Source of the DNA: Acetobacter conturbans
GTDB taxonomy: Bacteria > Pseudomonadota > Alphaproteobacteria > Acetobacterales > Acetobacteraceae
Direction: 5' to 3'
DNA: 64,000 nucleotides
Assembly: GCF_011516755.1 (NCBI RefSeq)
Contig: NZ_WOSY01000001.1
Coordinates: forward strand, 248,001 to 312,000
Below, in pieces: positions 17,858 to 26,851 of the stretch. The notes under the pieces were generated by a model. That model had not been told where the DNA came from. It saw only the letters and a list, made by a program, of their open reading frames with translations, and did not search any database. Both the position numbers and the translations under genes were made by a program. How positions within the stretch are numbered: position 1 is the stretch's first letter; the number at the start of each line of letters is the position of its first letter.

Positions 17858-19339
17858 TCAGTAGTGAACCCAGATGGTTTTCAGTGCTGTGTATTTGTCG
17901 AAGCTGTGCAGCGAGAGATCCCGCCCGAAGCCGGACTGCTTCATGCCGCCGAAGGGCGTCATGGGCGAGAGCGCATCCACCGTGTTGACCGAGACGGTGC
18001 CCACATGCAGTCGATCAGACAGATCGAGCGCCCGGCCGATGTCGCGCGTCCAGACGGATGCGGCCAGTCCGTAAGGCGTGTCATGCGCCAGCCTGATGGC
18101 CTCCTCCTCGTCACGGAAGGTCTGGATCGCCAGCACCGGACCGAAAATCTCTTCCTGCACGATACGCGCATCCGAGGGCACGTCCGCGAAGACGGTGGGC
18201 TGAATGAAGGCGTCCGAAGCTCCGATCGTCACGCGGTTGCCACCAGCGACAAGGCGACTGTTCTCACGCCCCGAAGCGAGAAACTCCGCGACCCGCGTAG
18301 TGTGGCGCGCATCGACCATCGCGCCCATCCGGGTGGCCGGATCAAGGGGATTGCCGGGGATGATGGCCTCGGCACGCATCCGCATTCGCTCGATCATCTC
18401 CTCGGCGACAGCTTCATGCACCAGCATCCGCGAATTGGCGGAGCAGACCTCGCCCTGATTGAAGAAAATGCCGAATGCGGCCTTGTCAGCCGCAGTATCC
18501 AGATCGGCATCGGGGAAGATCAGGTTCGGGCTTTTGCCCCCGGTTTCGAGCCAGACCTGCTTCATGTTGCTCTCGCCAGCATAGCGCATGAACAGCTTGC
18601 CCACGTCGGTCGAACCGGTGAAGACGAGGCAGTCCACATCCTCATGGCGCCCGAGCGCCTGTCCGGCTTCTTCCCCAAATCCCGGCACCACGTTCAGGAC
18701 GCCATCGGGAAGTCCGGCTTCCGCAGCGAGTTCGGCCAGACGGAGCGCTGAGAGTGGCGATTGTTCGGCAGGTTTCAGCACCACCGAGTTTCCGGCGGCG
18801 AGTGCGGGTGCAAGCTTCCAGATCGCCATGTCGAGCGGGAAGTTCCACGGCACCACGGCGCCGACGACACCCAGTGGAATGCGACGGATCATCGCCACAT
18901 CGCGGCCGCCTGTGGGAGCGACCTCGTCATAGAGTTTGTCGATAGCTTCCGCGTGCCACTGAAGGAAGTGGGCCGAGCCGGGGACGTCCACGTTTACCGT
19001 CTCGAAAATCGGCTTGCCCATATCGAGCGTGTCGAGCAGCGCGAATTCCTCAAGATTCTCCCGAATGAGCGCAGCAAGGCGGAGCAGTGTTTCCTTACGG
19101 TCCGTCGGGGTGAGGCGCGACCAGCGCCCATCTTCGAACGCCGCGCGAGCCGCCTTCACGGCACGGTCGATGTCCGCCGCGTCCCCACGCGCCACTGCGG
19201 TCAGAGTGTCCGCAGTGGCCGGATTAATGCTTTCAAAGCACCGCCCCGATGCCGACGGACTAAAACGCCCGTCAATCCAGCATTGATTGCGAAAAGTCAG
19301 GCTGGCAGCACGCTGCGTGTAATGGGAGAGGCTTTTCAT
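17858..19339 (-). CDS. Aldehyde dehydrogenase (PuuC-like)
   Basis: 493 aa NAD(P)-dependent aldehyde dehydrogenase with PWNFPLD, the Glu region LETGGKSPNL and catalytic Cys in NQGEVCSANSRM. The C-terminal ELKTIW-like ending and the wording around FFNQGEVC resemble PuuC, the gamma-glutamyl-gamma-aminobutyraldehyde dehydrogenase, and related amino-aldehyde dehydrogenases. Its ATG overlaps the stop of the flavin monooxygenase gene (ATGA) that is transcribed ahead of it. The substrate is presumably an aldehyde from the GMC enzyme or the monooxygenase. Confidence 0.87.
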   Translation of the reverse strand: MKSLSHYTQRAASLTFRNQCWIDGRFSPSASGRCFESINPATADTLTAVARGDAADIDRAVKAARAAFEDGRWSRLTPTDRKETLLRLAALIRENLEEFALLDTLDMGKPIFETVNVDVPGSAHFLQWHAEAIDKLYDEVAPTGGRDVAMIRRIPLGVVGAVVPWNFPLDMAIWKLAPALAAGNSVVLKPAEQSPLSALRLAELAAEAGLPDGVLNVVPGFGEEAGQALGRHEDVDCLVFTGSTDVGKLFMRYAGESNMKQVWLETGGKSPNLIFPDADLDTAADKAAFGIFFNQGEVCSANSRMLVHEAVAEEMIERMRMRAEAIIPGNPLDPATRMGAMVDARHTTRVAEFLASGRENSRLVAGGNRVTIGASDAFIQPTVFADVPSDARIVQEEIFGPVLAIQTFRDEEEAIRLAHDTPYGLAASVWTRDIGRALDLSDRLHVGTVSVNTVDALSPMTPFGGMKQSGFGRDLSLHSFDKYTALKTIWVHY

Positions 19340-20598
19340 TGCTTCCCCGCGTGCGATGGGCGGTAGGCCATGTAGCTGCGCTGCTTGGCGATATGGTCCG
19401 CGACGTATTTCGCGTCATGCCAAACGCCCCAGATGAACGACGAGCCACGACGTGTCTGCCAGGGCAGGCCAAGGAAATACACGCCCGGCTCGGAGGACAC
19501 GCCACGCTGATGATGTGGATGCCCATTTTCATCCAGCGCCTCGACCTTCAGCCAGCCATAATCCACACCGAACCCGGTAGCCCAGATGATGGTACTGATA
19601 CCGGCTTTTTTCAGGTCCAGTTCGAGCGTGGGATGCTTCACGCAGTCCGGATCCGGGAGGAAGGCACGTGCAGCAGGTTCTTCGGGAAGGTCAAGACCAT
19701 TTCTGGTGACATACGAATCTGCTTCACCAAGAAGAGAGAGGTAGTTCGCATCTCCCTTCGCGATGTTTTCGGCCAGATCGGGAGCGAAACTCAACACGCC
19801 GTCGCGGAACGTCTCGGTGCGTCCGAGCAGCGTCATGCCTTCTGCGGCAAGACTGCGGAAATCGACGGTGTGCCCACCGTTTGCGCCACTGACAGCAATC
19901 GTTGTGTGTTCCACACCCGGTGTTGCCTCTGCATCCCATTTGTTGAGAACACCAAGCCACCACACGAAATCACGGCCGCGATAGCTGCGGGGCGGACGGT
20001 CATGCGGTCCAACGGAAATATAGACTTTCCGGCCATTGCGCATCAGTTCCTCGGCAATCTGCGCGCCGGACGACCCTGCGCCGACGACAAGGACCGCGCC
20101 TTCGGGAAGCTGAGCAGGGTTTCGGTAAGCAGCAGAGTGAATCTGCGTAAAACCCGCACTGTCCGGCACGACGGGGGGAATGACCGGAATCTGGAAGGGA
20201 CCGGTGGCGGCGACGACACATTCGGTCTCGATCACCCCCTCGGAGGTTTCGACGCGAAAGCCGGTCTGCCCCTCTTTGCGGCGCACATCCCTGACTTCCA
20301 CACCACAGCGGACCGGTGCATCGATCTTCTGCGCGTAGGCCGCGAGATAATCCGCAACTCTTTCCTTGGGCACGAAATCATCCGGGCCATCTCCGGAAAA
20401 AGCCAGTCCGGGGAAGCGATCATGCCATGCAGGACCATTTGCGACCAGAGAATCCCAGCGACAGCTGCGCCACCGTTCAGCCACCCGGCTACGCTCCAGC
20501 ACCAGATGCGGAATACCATAGGCATGCAGGTGCTCGCTCATGGCGATACCGGCCTGCCCGGCCCCCACCACGAGGACTTCGGTTTTCTCGACGGGCAT
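19336..20598 (-). CDS. Flavin-containing monooxygenase (CzcO/YUC-like)
   Basis: 420 aa FAD/NADPH oxidoreductase. The first FAD site GAGQAGIAMSEHL is at residues 12-24, the ERSRVAERWRSCRWDSL segment follows, and a second nucleotide site VVGAGSSGAQIAEEL is mid-protein. Relatives include N-oxygenating or Baeyer-Villiger FMOs and proteins long annotated as K+ transport flavoproteins. In this cluster N-hydroxylation of an amine or lactone/ester formation is plausible but unproven. The downstream aldehyde dehydrogenase is translationally coupled. Confidence 0.82.
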   Translation of the reverse strand: MPVEKTEVLVVGAGQAGIAMSEHLHAYGIPHLVLERSRVAERWRSCRWDSLVANGPAWHDRFPGLAFSGDGPDDFVPKERVADYLAAYAQKIDAPVRCGVEVRDVRRKEGQTGFRVETSEGVIETECVVAATGPFQIPVIPPVVPDSAGFTQIHSAAYRNPAQLPEGAVLVVGAGSSGAQIAEELMRNGRKVYISVGPHDRPPRSYRGRDFVWWLGVLNKWDAEATPGVEHTTIAVSGANGGHTVDFRSLAAEGMTLLGRTETFRDGVLSFAPDLAENIAKGDANYLSLLGEADSYVTRNGLDLPEEPAARAFLPDPDCVKHPTLELDLKKAGISTIIWATGFGVDYGWLKVEALDENGHPHHQRGVSSEPGVYFLGLPWQTRRGSSFIWGVWHDAKYVADHIAKQRSYMAYRPSHAGKQ

Positions 20599-20711
20599 GG
20601 CCGTCTCCTTTTTTCATGGCCACAATCAAATGTGGCGAAATGATCTGATATCGAGACAAAAAATATGGACGCCGCCGCTTCGGCCGAAGCACCGGTCAGG
20701 CGGGTAAGGCG

Positions 20712-21389
20712 CTATTCGTCGCCAGGGACACCATAAGACGGTGCATCTGTCGGATTGAGGCAGCGGGTGACGTAGTCGTGCATCTGCGGCTCCCAAACGG
20801 ACCAGAGCCCATGCAGGCGCGTAACGGGATCAGCTTCCTCGTCCACCCGGAGATCCGCCAGCGGCCAAGCTTCCCGATCGACCACCAGCAGGCCAGCGGA
20901 CCGTATGGGGCCGGCTTCTCCACCCGCCTGAACGCCTGCCTGCATGGCCTTCACGACCCGCAGGCCAAGTTCCATGTCCGGGTCGGACTGCTCGAAGCTG
21001 CGCACGATTGCTTCCGGCACATCCGCAGAGGCGAGAAGATTTCCGGCGGAGGCTGCATTGATGCCCTGAAAATCCGCGTTGGTCCCGAGGGATTTTTCAC
21101 CGGACCACAGGGCTGTCCGGCCTTCCCTGTCGATCAGGCTCATCTGGCGATAGGACGGAAAGGTGCAGTTGCGGACAATGATGTCACGCGCTTCCGCCGC
21201 CGATGCACCGGCTTCCATGAGGTCGAGGGCCCATGGGCCAAGACGCGGGTCGGTGACGTTCTGTGTGGTGACGGCGCCCACGCCTGCCCGTGCAAAGGCG
21301 CAACGAGCTGCAACGGCAGGAGAGGAGGAGGAGACAGCGACGGCGAACTGGCCACTGCGAGAACAACGCGCAACGATGGAAAAGGTCAT
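20712..21389 (-). CDS. DUF1028 protein (putative Ntn-hydrolase)
   Basis: 225 aa from the ATG at 21389 (GAGAGAC about 9 bases upstream). It opens TFSIVARCSRSGQFAVAVSS, the conserved beginning of DUF1028, and contains AGVGAVTTQN and a later GGEAGPIRSAGLLVVD. The family is predicted to be Ntn-hydrolase-like and often neighbours RidA and amidohydrolase or deacylase genes. It is the first gene of the cluster, 113 bases ahead of the monooxygenase. The enzyme activity is unknown. A frame running back to 21485 would overlap the operator region and is not preferred. Confidence 0.85.
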   Translation of the reverse strand: MTFSIVARCSRSGQFAVAVSSSSPAVAARCAFARAGVGAVTTQNVTDPRLGPWALDLMEAGASAAEARDIIVRNCTFPSYRQMSLIDREGRTALWSGEKSLGTNADFQGINAASAGNLLASADVPEAIVRSFEQSDPDMELGLRVVKAMQAGVQAGGEAGPIRSAGLLVVDREAWPLADLRVDEEADPVTRLHGLWSVWEPQMHDYVTRCLNPTDAPSYGVPGDE

Positions 21390-21453
21390 GGCTTCGATGT
21401 CTCTCTGCAGGAAAAACGTCTTCAGTCCGGGAAGGAGTTCCGACTGTGAGAAT

Positions 21454-21480
21454 ACGGTAACATTGTTGTTCTGATACCGT
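21454..21480. promoter_or_regulatory. Inverted repeat upstream of the DUF1028 gene
   Basis: ACGGTA at 21454-21459 and TACCGT at 21475-21480 form a perfect interrupted dyad with a 15-base spacer, 65-91 bases before the ATG. Two minus-strand ATGTTAC motifs overlap it, and one more lies upstream of the permease gene. The arrangement suits a LysR-type binding site. Confidence 0.45.
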
Positions 21481-21605
21481 AACATGGACTTTCTGGGGCT
21501 CTGCTTCTGTTTTCCTGACGCTTTAACGCAGCAAAGATCAGAGAAACCGGCGCCTGTTTTACAGACCCGAAAGAGGGACGTGTCCCAGTTTATCCGGACC
21601 TTTAA

Positions 21606-21710
21606 TTGGCTGTTTCAGAAGCTTTCTGCCAGCGAGCTGACGCACGCTTCCTGCGCTCCGGTGCTCACGGCCCCGTTCGGCTTCAGTGTTCAAAAACCCA
21701 CGACAGCCTG
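21606..21710. mobile_element. MITE-like inverted-repeat element, copy B (shortened)
   Basis: About 105 bp. The left end GGCTGTTTCAGAAGCTTTCTG follows TAA, and the interior CTTCAGTGTTCAAAAACCCA is shared with copies A and C. The right part is missing apart from a possible ACAGCCT remnant, so this looks like an internally deleted or decayed copy. Confidence 0.6.
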
Positions 21711-22037
21711 ATGGACGACTACCGATGACACTCAGATCGCAGCAGAACGACGCCAGCATGCGTTCCGCCCTGTCTGCGTGCGAAGCCCGACCAGAGATAA
21801 GGTTGATTGAAGGGATGCGCCTCAGGGTTGCGGGGTCATGCAGACCCAGTTGCCCGTTGCCCCATAGTTTTTGAATTTTCCATTTGTATCAACGAAAAAT
21901 AACATCCCATGGAATCCAATAACTTATAAATGAAATATAAACATTTTGCTTTCACTGTGCGACGCAGCGTGAGGGCCAATACGCAAAAAAACATTGCTGA
22001 TTTTTATCCAAAAAATGACATTCAAAAAGGATTTTCT

Positions 22038-22781
22038 GTGTTCAATATGAAAAGCGTATTTGCCTTCATGGCGCTTTTTGCCCTGGCTGGCTGCGCGCAG
22101 CACCAGAATGAGATGCTGGATCGGAATCTTTCGATCGTTGATATTGAAATGCAGAATGGCGAAGTGGATACCGCCATCCAGAAGCTCAAGGAACTCAACA
22201 GGGACTATCCGAACAATCAGGATGTCATCCTGCGGCTCGCGGAAGTGCACCGGATGACCGGAAAGAATCTGGCAGCCGTGGAATTTTACAAGAAAGCCCT
22301 GAAAATCGATCCGAATTTTCGCGCTGCATGGATGGGCCTGTCAAAGATATATCTCCAGCAGAAACCGGAAACGTCACTCTCCATTCTGGAAAATCTGGTA
22401 AAGCTTTATCCTGCCGATCCCGAAGTCGTGGATGATTATGGCGTGGCCCTGGACCTGAATGGCCGTTATGCCGATGCCCAGAATGCATACAGGAGAGCGA
22501 TCAGTCTGGATCCGAGCATGGTGGGGCCGGAAATCAATCTTGGCCTGTCGCTCGGTCTGACGGGTCATGTCGCTCAGGGACTGGCGCTGATCAGACCGTA
22601 TGCCATCGCCTCGGATGCCTCTCAGCGAACACGGGAAAACTATGCACTTCTGCTCATCGCCTGCGGAAAAAATGACGAGGCCCGGGCGGTCCTGCAAACC
22701 TACATGAGCGAAAACAAGACCGAGGGAACGGTGGAGAGGCTCTCCGAGTTCTGGCAGAAACATGCGGTGGTGAAGAACTGA
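22038..22781 (+). CDS. TPR lipoprotein (TadD-like)
   Basis: 247 aa from a GTG at 22038 with AAAAGG 7 bases upstream; an ATG three codons later (22047) is the alternative. The signal peptide ends in a lipobox (FALAGC), so the mature protein is probably lipid-anchored. About five tetratricopeptide repeats follow (for example LAAVEFYKKALKIDPNFRAA and YADAQNAYRRAISLDPS). TadD proteins help assemble Flp pili, but no other tad genes are in this window, so the role is open. Confidence 0.8.
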   Translation: MFNMKSVFAFMALFALAGCAQHQNEMLDRNLSIVDIEMQNGEVDTAIQKLKELNRDYPNNQDVILRLAEVHRMTGKNLAAVEFYKKALKIDPNFRAAWMGLSKIYLQQKPETSLSILENLVKLYPADPEVVDDYGVALDLNGRYADAQNAYRRAISLDPSMVGPEINLGLSLGLTGHVAQGLALIRPYAIASDASQRTRENYALLLIACGKNDEARAVLQTYMSENKTEGTVERLSEFWQKHAVVKN

Positions 22782-23131
22782 ACATCTGCGTCAGGCTCAG
22801 CCGCCCTGTTGCCTCTTCCGGATGACGCGCCTTCTTTTTAGAACTCACATTTTGGGCAGACGGCTTACTGTTCCTCGCGTGAGCGTCCCCAATGAATGAG
22901 GTATGCTCTTGAGGAGGGTCGTCACGTTTTCGTGAGGCCACCTCTCTACTGGCGGTGGTCTCTCATAGGTGTCGATTTCGCTGTCCTCGCCCGCCCCACA
23001 CCGCCGTTTCGCCCTTGCGTGTGTGTCTGGCTTACGTCAAACCAAGCCTTTAGCTCTAATGGTCGGTCATGGGGATTTCCGAGGCTGGCCTATCTTGCGC
23101 TGTTAACGGCAAGGGCCTGAAGACCTTACAC
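22782..23131 (+). other. Intergenic region before hpnN
   Basis: 350 bases without a recognisable gene, repeat or terminator. A frame continues upstream of the chosen hpnN start to 23069 but lacks a good ribosome site. Promoter elements could not be assigned with confidence. Confidence 0.4.
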
Positions 23132-25726
23132 ATGATCTCCCTTCTCATCGGCCGACTTATCGTCCTCTGCGCCAAGCGCGCCTATCTCGTCATCGCCCTG
23201 TTCATGTTGCTCGCTGGAGTGTCGGTCTGGGTCAGTGTCACCCATTTGGGCGTGACCACGGACACGGACAAGATGCTGTCCGGCAAGCTGGCGTGGAAAA
23301 AACGTTCCGACATGCTGGGGGCCCTGTTTCCGCAGAAGGACAATCTCCTGGTCGCGGTGATCGAGGCTGATCTGCCGGAAGAAGGTCGCGCTACGGCGCG
23401 GGCGCTGGCGGCTAAGCTCGCCGACGACCACGAGCATTTCAATTACGTGCGCCTTCCGGACGACACCCCCTACCTCAACCGTAATGGCCTGATGTTCCTC
23501 GATGCGAAATCGCTGTCGAAGGTGCTGGATGACACGATCGCGGCACAGCCATTTCTCGGGGCTCTCGCGGCCGACCCTTCGGCACGCGGCCTGTTTGACT
23601 CGCTCGGACTGATCGCCGAGGGCGTAAAGCGCGGACAGGCCAATCTTGGGGGATTCCAGACGGCGCTGAATGGCTTTGCCGACAATCTGCAGGCGGCCGC
23701 GGACGGCCACCCCACACCGCTCTCATGGCAGCGACTGCTGGCGGGCAACCTGACGGATCTTGCCGGGCGTTACCAGTTTGTCGTCACCCAGCCCAAGCTG
23801 GATTACGGTTCCTTCCAGCCGGGTGGCGGCGCTTCGGCGTCGATGCGCGCGGCAATGAAGGATCTCGAATATGTCCGTTCGGGGAATGTACATATCTATA
23901 TGACGGGCGAAGTTCAGATTGATGACGAGGAATTCGCCACGGTCGCGGACGGCATGGTCATCGGACTCCTCGGCTCTCTGGCGCTGGTCACATTGTGGCT
24001 GACACTCGCTGTTCACACATGGCGCGTGATCGTTCCCATCGTGATCACACTGATCACGGGCCTGCTGCTGACAACCGGCTTTGCCGCAGTGGCTGTGGGC
24101 ACGCTGAACCTGATCTCGGTGGCTTTCGCGATCCTGTTCGTGGGCATCGCCGTGGATTTCGCCATCCAGTTTTCCGTGCGTCTGCGGGGACAGCATCCGA
24201 CGCAGACCGGAGAAGCGGGTCTGGAAGAAGCGCTGTTCAAGACCGGTGAAGAAACGGGCCATCAGATTCTGGTGGCGGCGCTAGCGACGGCGGCGGGTTT
24301 CCTCGCCTTCACACCCACGGCCTTTTTGGGGGTGGCGGAACTTGGCCTGATCGCTGGCGTGGGCATGCTCGTGGCGTTCGTCTGCACGCTCGTGCTGCTC
24401 CCCGCACTGCTCCGTGTCTTTCGTCCGCGGGTCGATCATCCCCATGCGGGCTATGTGTTCATGGAGCCGGTAGACCGCATGATCCGTCACTGGCGTAAGC
24501 CGCTGCTCGCCGTGTTTGCGATCCTTGCGGTCACCGGTGCGGCGCTAATTCCGGGCCTGAAGTTCGACGGGGATCCGCTCCACACGAAAGACCCAAAGTC
24601 CGAAGGCATGAAGACGCTGCATCTTCTGATGGCCAATCCGGTCTCCTCGCCTTACAGCGCGGAGTATCTGGCCCCGAACCTTGATGCGGCGAAGGCGATG
24701 GCTGACCGGGCTGCAAAACTGCCTGGCGTGCATGATGCGATGTGGCTTGGTTCCTATGTGCCTGAGGATCAGGACACAAAACTGGCGTTGATTCAGGATG
24801 CAGCGCAGATCCTGCTGCCGGGTCTCGTCGTGCAGACGAGGCGGCCGGCACCCGATGCGGCTGCGGTGAAAGCCTCCGCAGGGACCGCCGCCGCCGCTCT
24901 CGGTGGCATTCTGGACGGGCTGGCCGCAAACGATCCGCTGCGCCGGATTCAGGCGGCGCTGGCCAGACTGGCGAATGCGCCCGATGCACTGGCCATGCAG
25001 ACGAATGATACGCTTGTCCGCTTCCTTCCAGCGCAGCTTGACACATTGAAAGATGTGCTGTCTGCGCAGCCGGTGACCATCAAGGACGTACCGGATGTCA
25101 TTCGCCGGGATTATCTTCTGCCTGACGGACGGGCTCTGGTGGAGATTCACCCCAGCGGTCTGATGTCCAGCACCAACGCGCTGCATCGCTTCGTTAAAAC
25201 GGTTCAGCCGCTCTCCCCCGAGGTCGCGGGATCGGCGGTGGATATCGTGGAAAGTGCGAAGACCATCGTGGGGGCATTCCGCACGGCAGCGATTTCGGCG
25301 ATCGTGATGATTGCCATCATCCTGTTCATCGCCCTGCGCAAAATTCTCGACGTGGGACTGGTTCTCGCCCCCCTGCTGCTATCGGCGCTGATGACTGTCA
25401 TCCTGATCGATGCCGTACCGGAGACGCTGAATTTCGCCAACATCATCGCCCTGCCGCTGCTGCTGGGTGTGGGCGTGTCATTCAACATCTATTTCGTGAT
25501 GAACTGGCGCGACGGAGTAAAATTCCCGCTGGCATCGCCGACGGCGCGGGCAGTCCTGTTCTCCGCCCTGACGACGGGAACGGCCTTCGGATCGCTGGCT
25601 CTTTCGCATCATCCCGGCACGGCGAGCATGGGCCGACTGCTGCTGCTTTCTCTTGGTTGCACGCTGCTGGCGACCCTCGTGTTCGTCCCTGCCCTGCTGC
25701 CGAAGCGGGCCATCGACGCGGAGTAA
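23132..25726 (+). CDS. hpnN: Hopanoid-associated RND transporter HpnN
   Basis: 864 aa MMPL/RND-type membrane protein. An N-terminal membrane helix is followed by a large periplasmic loop, a block of five or so helices (about residues 270-430), a second loop and a final block of helices (about 730-860). This two-fold arrangement and the length match HpnN, which moves hopanoids to the outer membrane. The start MISLLIGRLIVLCAKRA is chosen because relatives begin just before the first helix; the ribosome site is weak. The gene stands alone, with a strong terminator directly after it. Confidence 0.85.
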   Translation: MISLLIGRLIVLCAKRAYLVIALFMLLAGVSVWVSVTHLGVTTDTDKMLSGKLAWKKRSDMLGALFPQKDNLLVAVIEADLPEEGRATARALAAKLADDHEHFNYVRLPDDTPYLNRNGLMFLDAKSLSKVLDDTIAAQPFLGALAADPSARGLFDSLGLIAEGVKRGQANLGGFQTALNGFADNLQAAADGHPTPLSWQRLLAGNLTDLAGRYQFVVTQPKLDYGSFQPGGGASASMRAAMKDLEYVRSGNVHIYMTGEVQIDDEEFATVADGMVIGLLGSLALVTLWLTLAVHTWRVIVPIVITLITGLLLTTGFAAVAVGTLNLISVAFAILFVGIAVDFAIQFSVRLRGQHPTQTGEAGLEEALFKTGEETGHQILVAALATAAGFLAFTPTAFLGVAELGLIAGVGMLVAFVCTLVLLPALLRVFRPRVDHPHAGYVFMEPVDRMIRHWRKPLLAVFAILAVTGAALIPGLKFDGDPLHTKDPKSEGMKTLHLLMANPVSSPYSAEYLAPNLDAAKAMADRAAKLPGVHDAMWLGSYVPEDQDTKLALIQDAAQILLPGLVVQTRRPAPDAAAVKASAGTAAAALGGILDGLAANDPLRRIQAALARLANAPDALAMQTNDTLVRFLPAQLDTLKDVLSAQPVTIKDVPDVIRRDYLLPDGRALVEIHPSGLMSSTNALHRFVKTVQPLSPEVAGSAVDIVESAKTIVGAFRTAAISAIVMIAIILFIALRKILDVGLVLAPLLLSALMTVILIDAVPETLNFANIIALPLLLGVGVSFNIYFVMNWRDGVKFPLASPTARAVLFSALTTGTAFGSLALSHHPGTASMGRLLLLSLGCTLLATLVFVPALLPKRAIDAE

Positions 25727-25753
25727 GAACAACCGCCTGAGTTGACGACTTAT

Positions 25754-25787
25754 AAAACGCGGAGGCTCAGGTCTCCGCGTTTTTTTG
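25754..25787 (+). terminator. Rho-independent terminator after hpnN
   Basis: ACGCGGAG and CTCCGCGT form a perfect 8-bp stem with an 8-base loop, followed by seven T. It lies about 30 bases past the hpnN stop. Confidence 0.9.
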
Positions 25788-26261
25788 TAAAATGGTCACA
25801 ACTCCACTCTATTCCTGCCCGGATGACTCTCGCGCTCCGGTTCGGTCATGCCTTGTATGGAAAGGCAGAGGAAATGGGATGGATCAACGGCTCCCCTGAA
25901 AACAGGCGATGGTTTCATGTTCAACAGGAGCGGCAGCCAGAAAACACCCTCTTTGCAACTGGTCACTCCAGGTCGAACGAGGAGCCGCTGTTTCATCCAG
26001 TGCTGAATGTGAAGGAGCACAAGTCTGAAGCGGCCACAATCAGGATGAAGGGAGCACTTCTTGCTCAACCGGTCATGAAGGCTCTCATTACCGAGGGGTC
26101 TCTTCCCCTCACCTCCGTTCCCAGCTTGATCGCTTCTGAAACGGGTCTATTCCCCATGAGGTCGCCCAAGAATGTCGGCCACCCTGATCATCTGCGAGAG
26201 CCGGTGATCTGTTTCAGAGCATTTTGGTCACCCCGCACAGGCAGAAAAGCCCAAACAAGAA
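25788..26261. other. Intergenic region with no recognisable gene
   Basis: About 470 bases lie between the hpnN terminator and MITE-like copy C. Open frames exist on both strands, but their translations match nothing recognisable and they lack ribosome sites. A small hairpin (GAGGGG/CCCCTC) occurs at about 26093-26110. It may be decayed former coding or mobile DNA. Confidence 0.4.
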
Positions 26262-26402
26262 GAGGCTGTTTCAAAAGTTCTCTGCTGGCGCTTCGATGCT
26301 CCCGACCCACACGGCTGTTTCGGTTCAGTGCTCAAAAACCCACACGGTCACGCATACCCTCAAGGGCGGTCGCGTTCAGCAGAGAGCTTTTGCAACAGCC
26401 TC
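26262..26402. mobile_element. MITE-like inverted-repeat element, copy C
   Basis: 141 bp with terminal repeats GAGGCTGTTTCAAAAGTTCTC and its near complement ending GCAACAGCCTC. The interior matches copy A in reverse orientation over most of its length. It is flanked by GAA on the left and TAA on the right, perhaps a decayed TNA repeat. It ends only 14 bases before the ATG of the small secreted protein. Confidence 0.72.
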
Positions 26403-26416
26403 TAAAACTTTCTCTC

Positions 26417-26758
26417 ATGGTGGCTGTGCTCAGCCTCTGGCCCACGGCAGGCATGGCTCAGGCCGTCAATCTGGAGGCGCGTCACCTCCCCTATGACGGA
26501 CCATGCGAAGATGTGTCGCATGCCCTCAAACCGGACGAACCGAGCACGCCGGATACCGCGCAGGCAAACAAACGCTGGTGGAACGGGGCGATGGCCGCGG
26601 GCGGGATACCGCCCTATCACATCCAGTACGACCACTACCGCATCATCGATGAGTTCTTCGATGCCTGCCACACGGCGTCCCGCAAGCCGGTCAAGGATAT
26701 CATGCACGATATCGGGGTGCTTCACCGGTGGATCATTCCAGACCTGCCTCCTTCCTGA
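26417..26758 (+). CDS. Small secreted hypothetical protein
   Basis: 113 aa. The N terminus MVAVLSLWPTAGMAQA reads as a short signal peptide. The mature part contains two Cys (PCEDVSHAL and FFDACHTA) that could form a disulfide, and ends HDIGVLHRWIIPDLPPS. I do not recognise a family. The ATG is immediately downstream of MITE-like copy C and lacks a clear ribosome site, so the element may have displaced the original upstream region and shortened the signal peptide. The frame continues through the element but is not credible there. Confidence 0.5.
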   Translation: MVAVLSLWPTAGMAQAVNLEARHLPYDGPCEDVSHALKPDEPSTPDTAQANKRWWNGAMAAGGIPPYHIQYDHYRIIDEFFDACHTASRKPVKDIMHDIGVLHRWIIPDLPPS

Positions 26759-26769
26759 GCGGAGAAAGG

Positions 26770-26806
26770 CAAACGAAAACAGGCCCTTCCTTTCGGAAGA
26801 GCCTGC
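26770..26806 (-). terminator. Terminator of the glp operon
   Basis: Arms CAGGC-CTTCC and GGAAG-GCCTG pair with one internal mismatch around TTTC. Read on the minus strand the stem is followed by TGTTTTCGTTT. It is about 45 bases beyond the glpK stop and could also stop the small plus-strand gene. Confidence 0.65.
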
Positions 26807-26851
26807 TTGCTGTCTCACATTCCATTCCCGTTGCGAACGGGCGGACTGTCT

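Larger units (their letters stand above)
21390..22037. other. Divergent region between DUF1028 and TPR genes
   Basis: No gene is supported in these 648 bases. They hold the DUF1028 operator region (21454-21485), MITE-like copy B (21606-21710) and an AT-rich stretch from about 21860 to 22035 that probably contains the promoter of the TPR lipoprotein gene. Confidence 0.55.

Noticed and set aside
25742..26416. Long N-terminal part of a plus-strand frame leading into the small secreted protein
   Set aside because: It begins within the hpnN terminator, passes through the MITE-like element and resembles no protein. Only the part from 26417, with a signal-peptide-like start, is kept.
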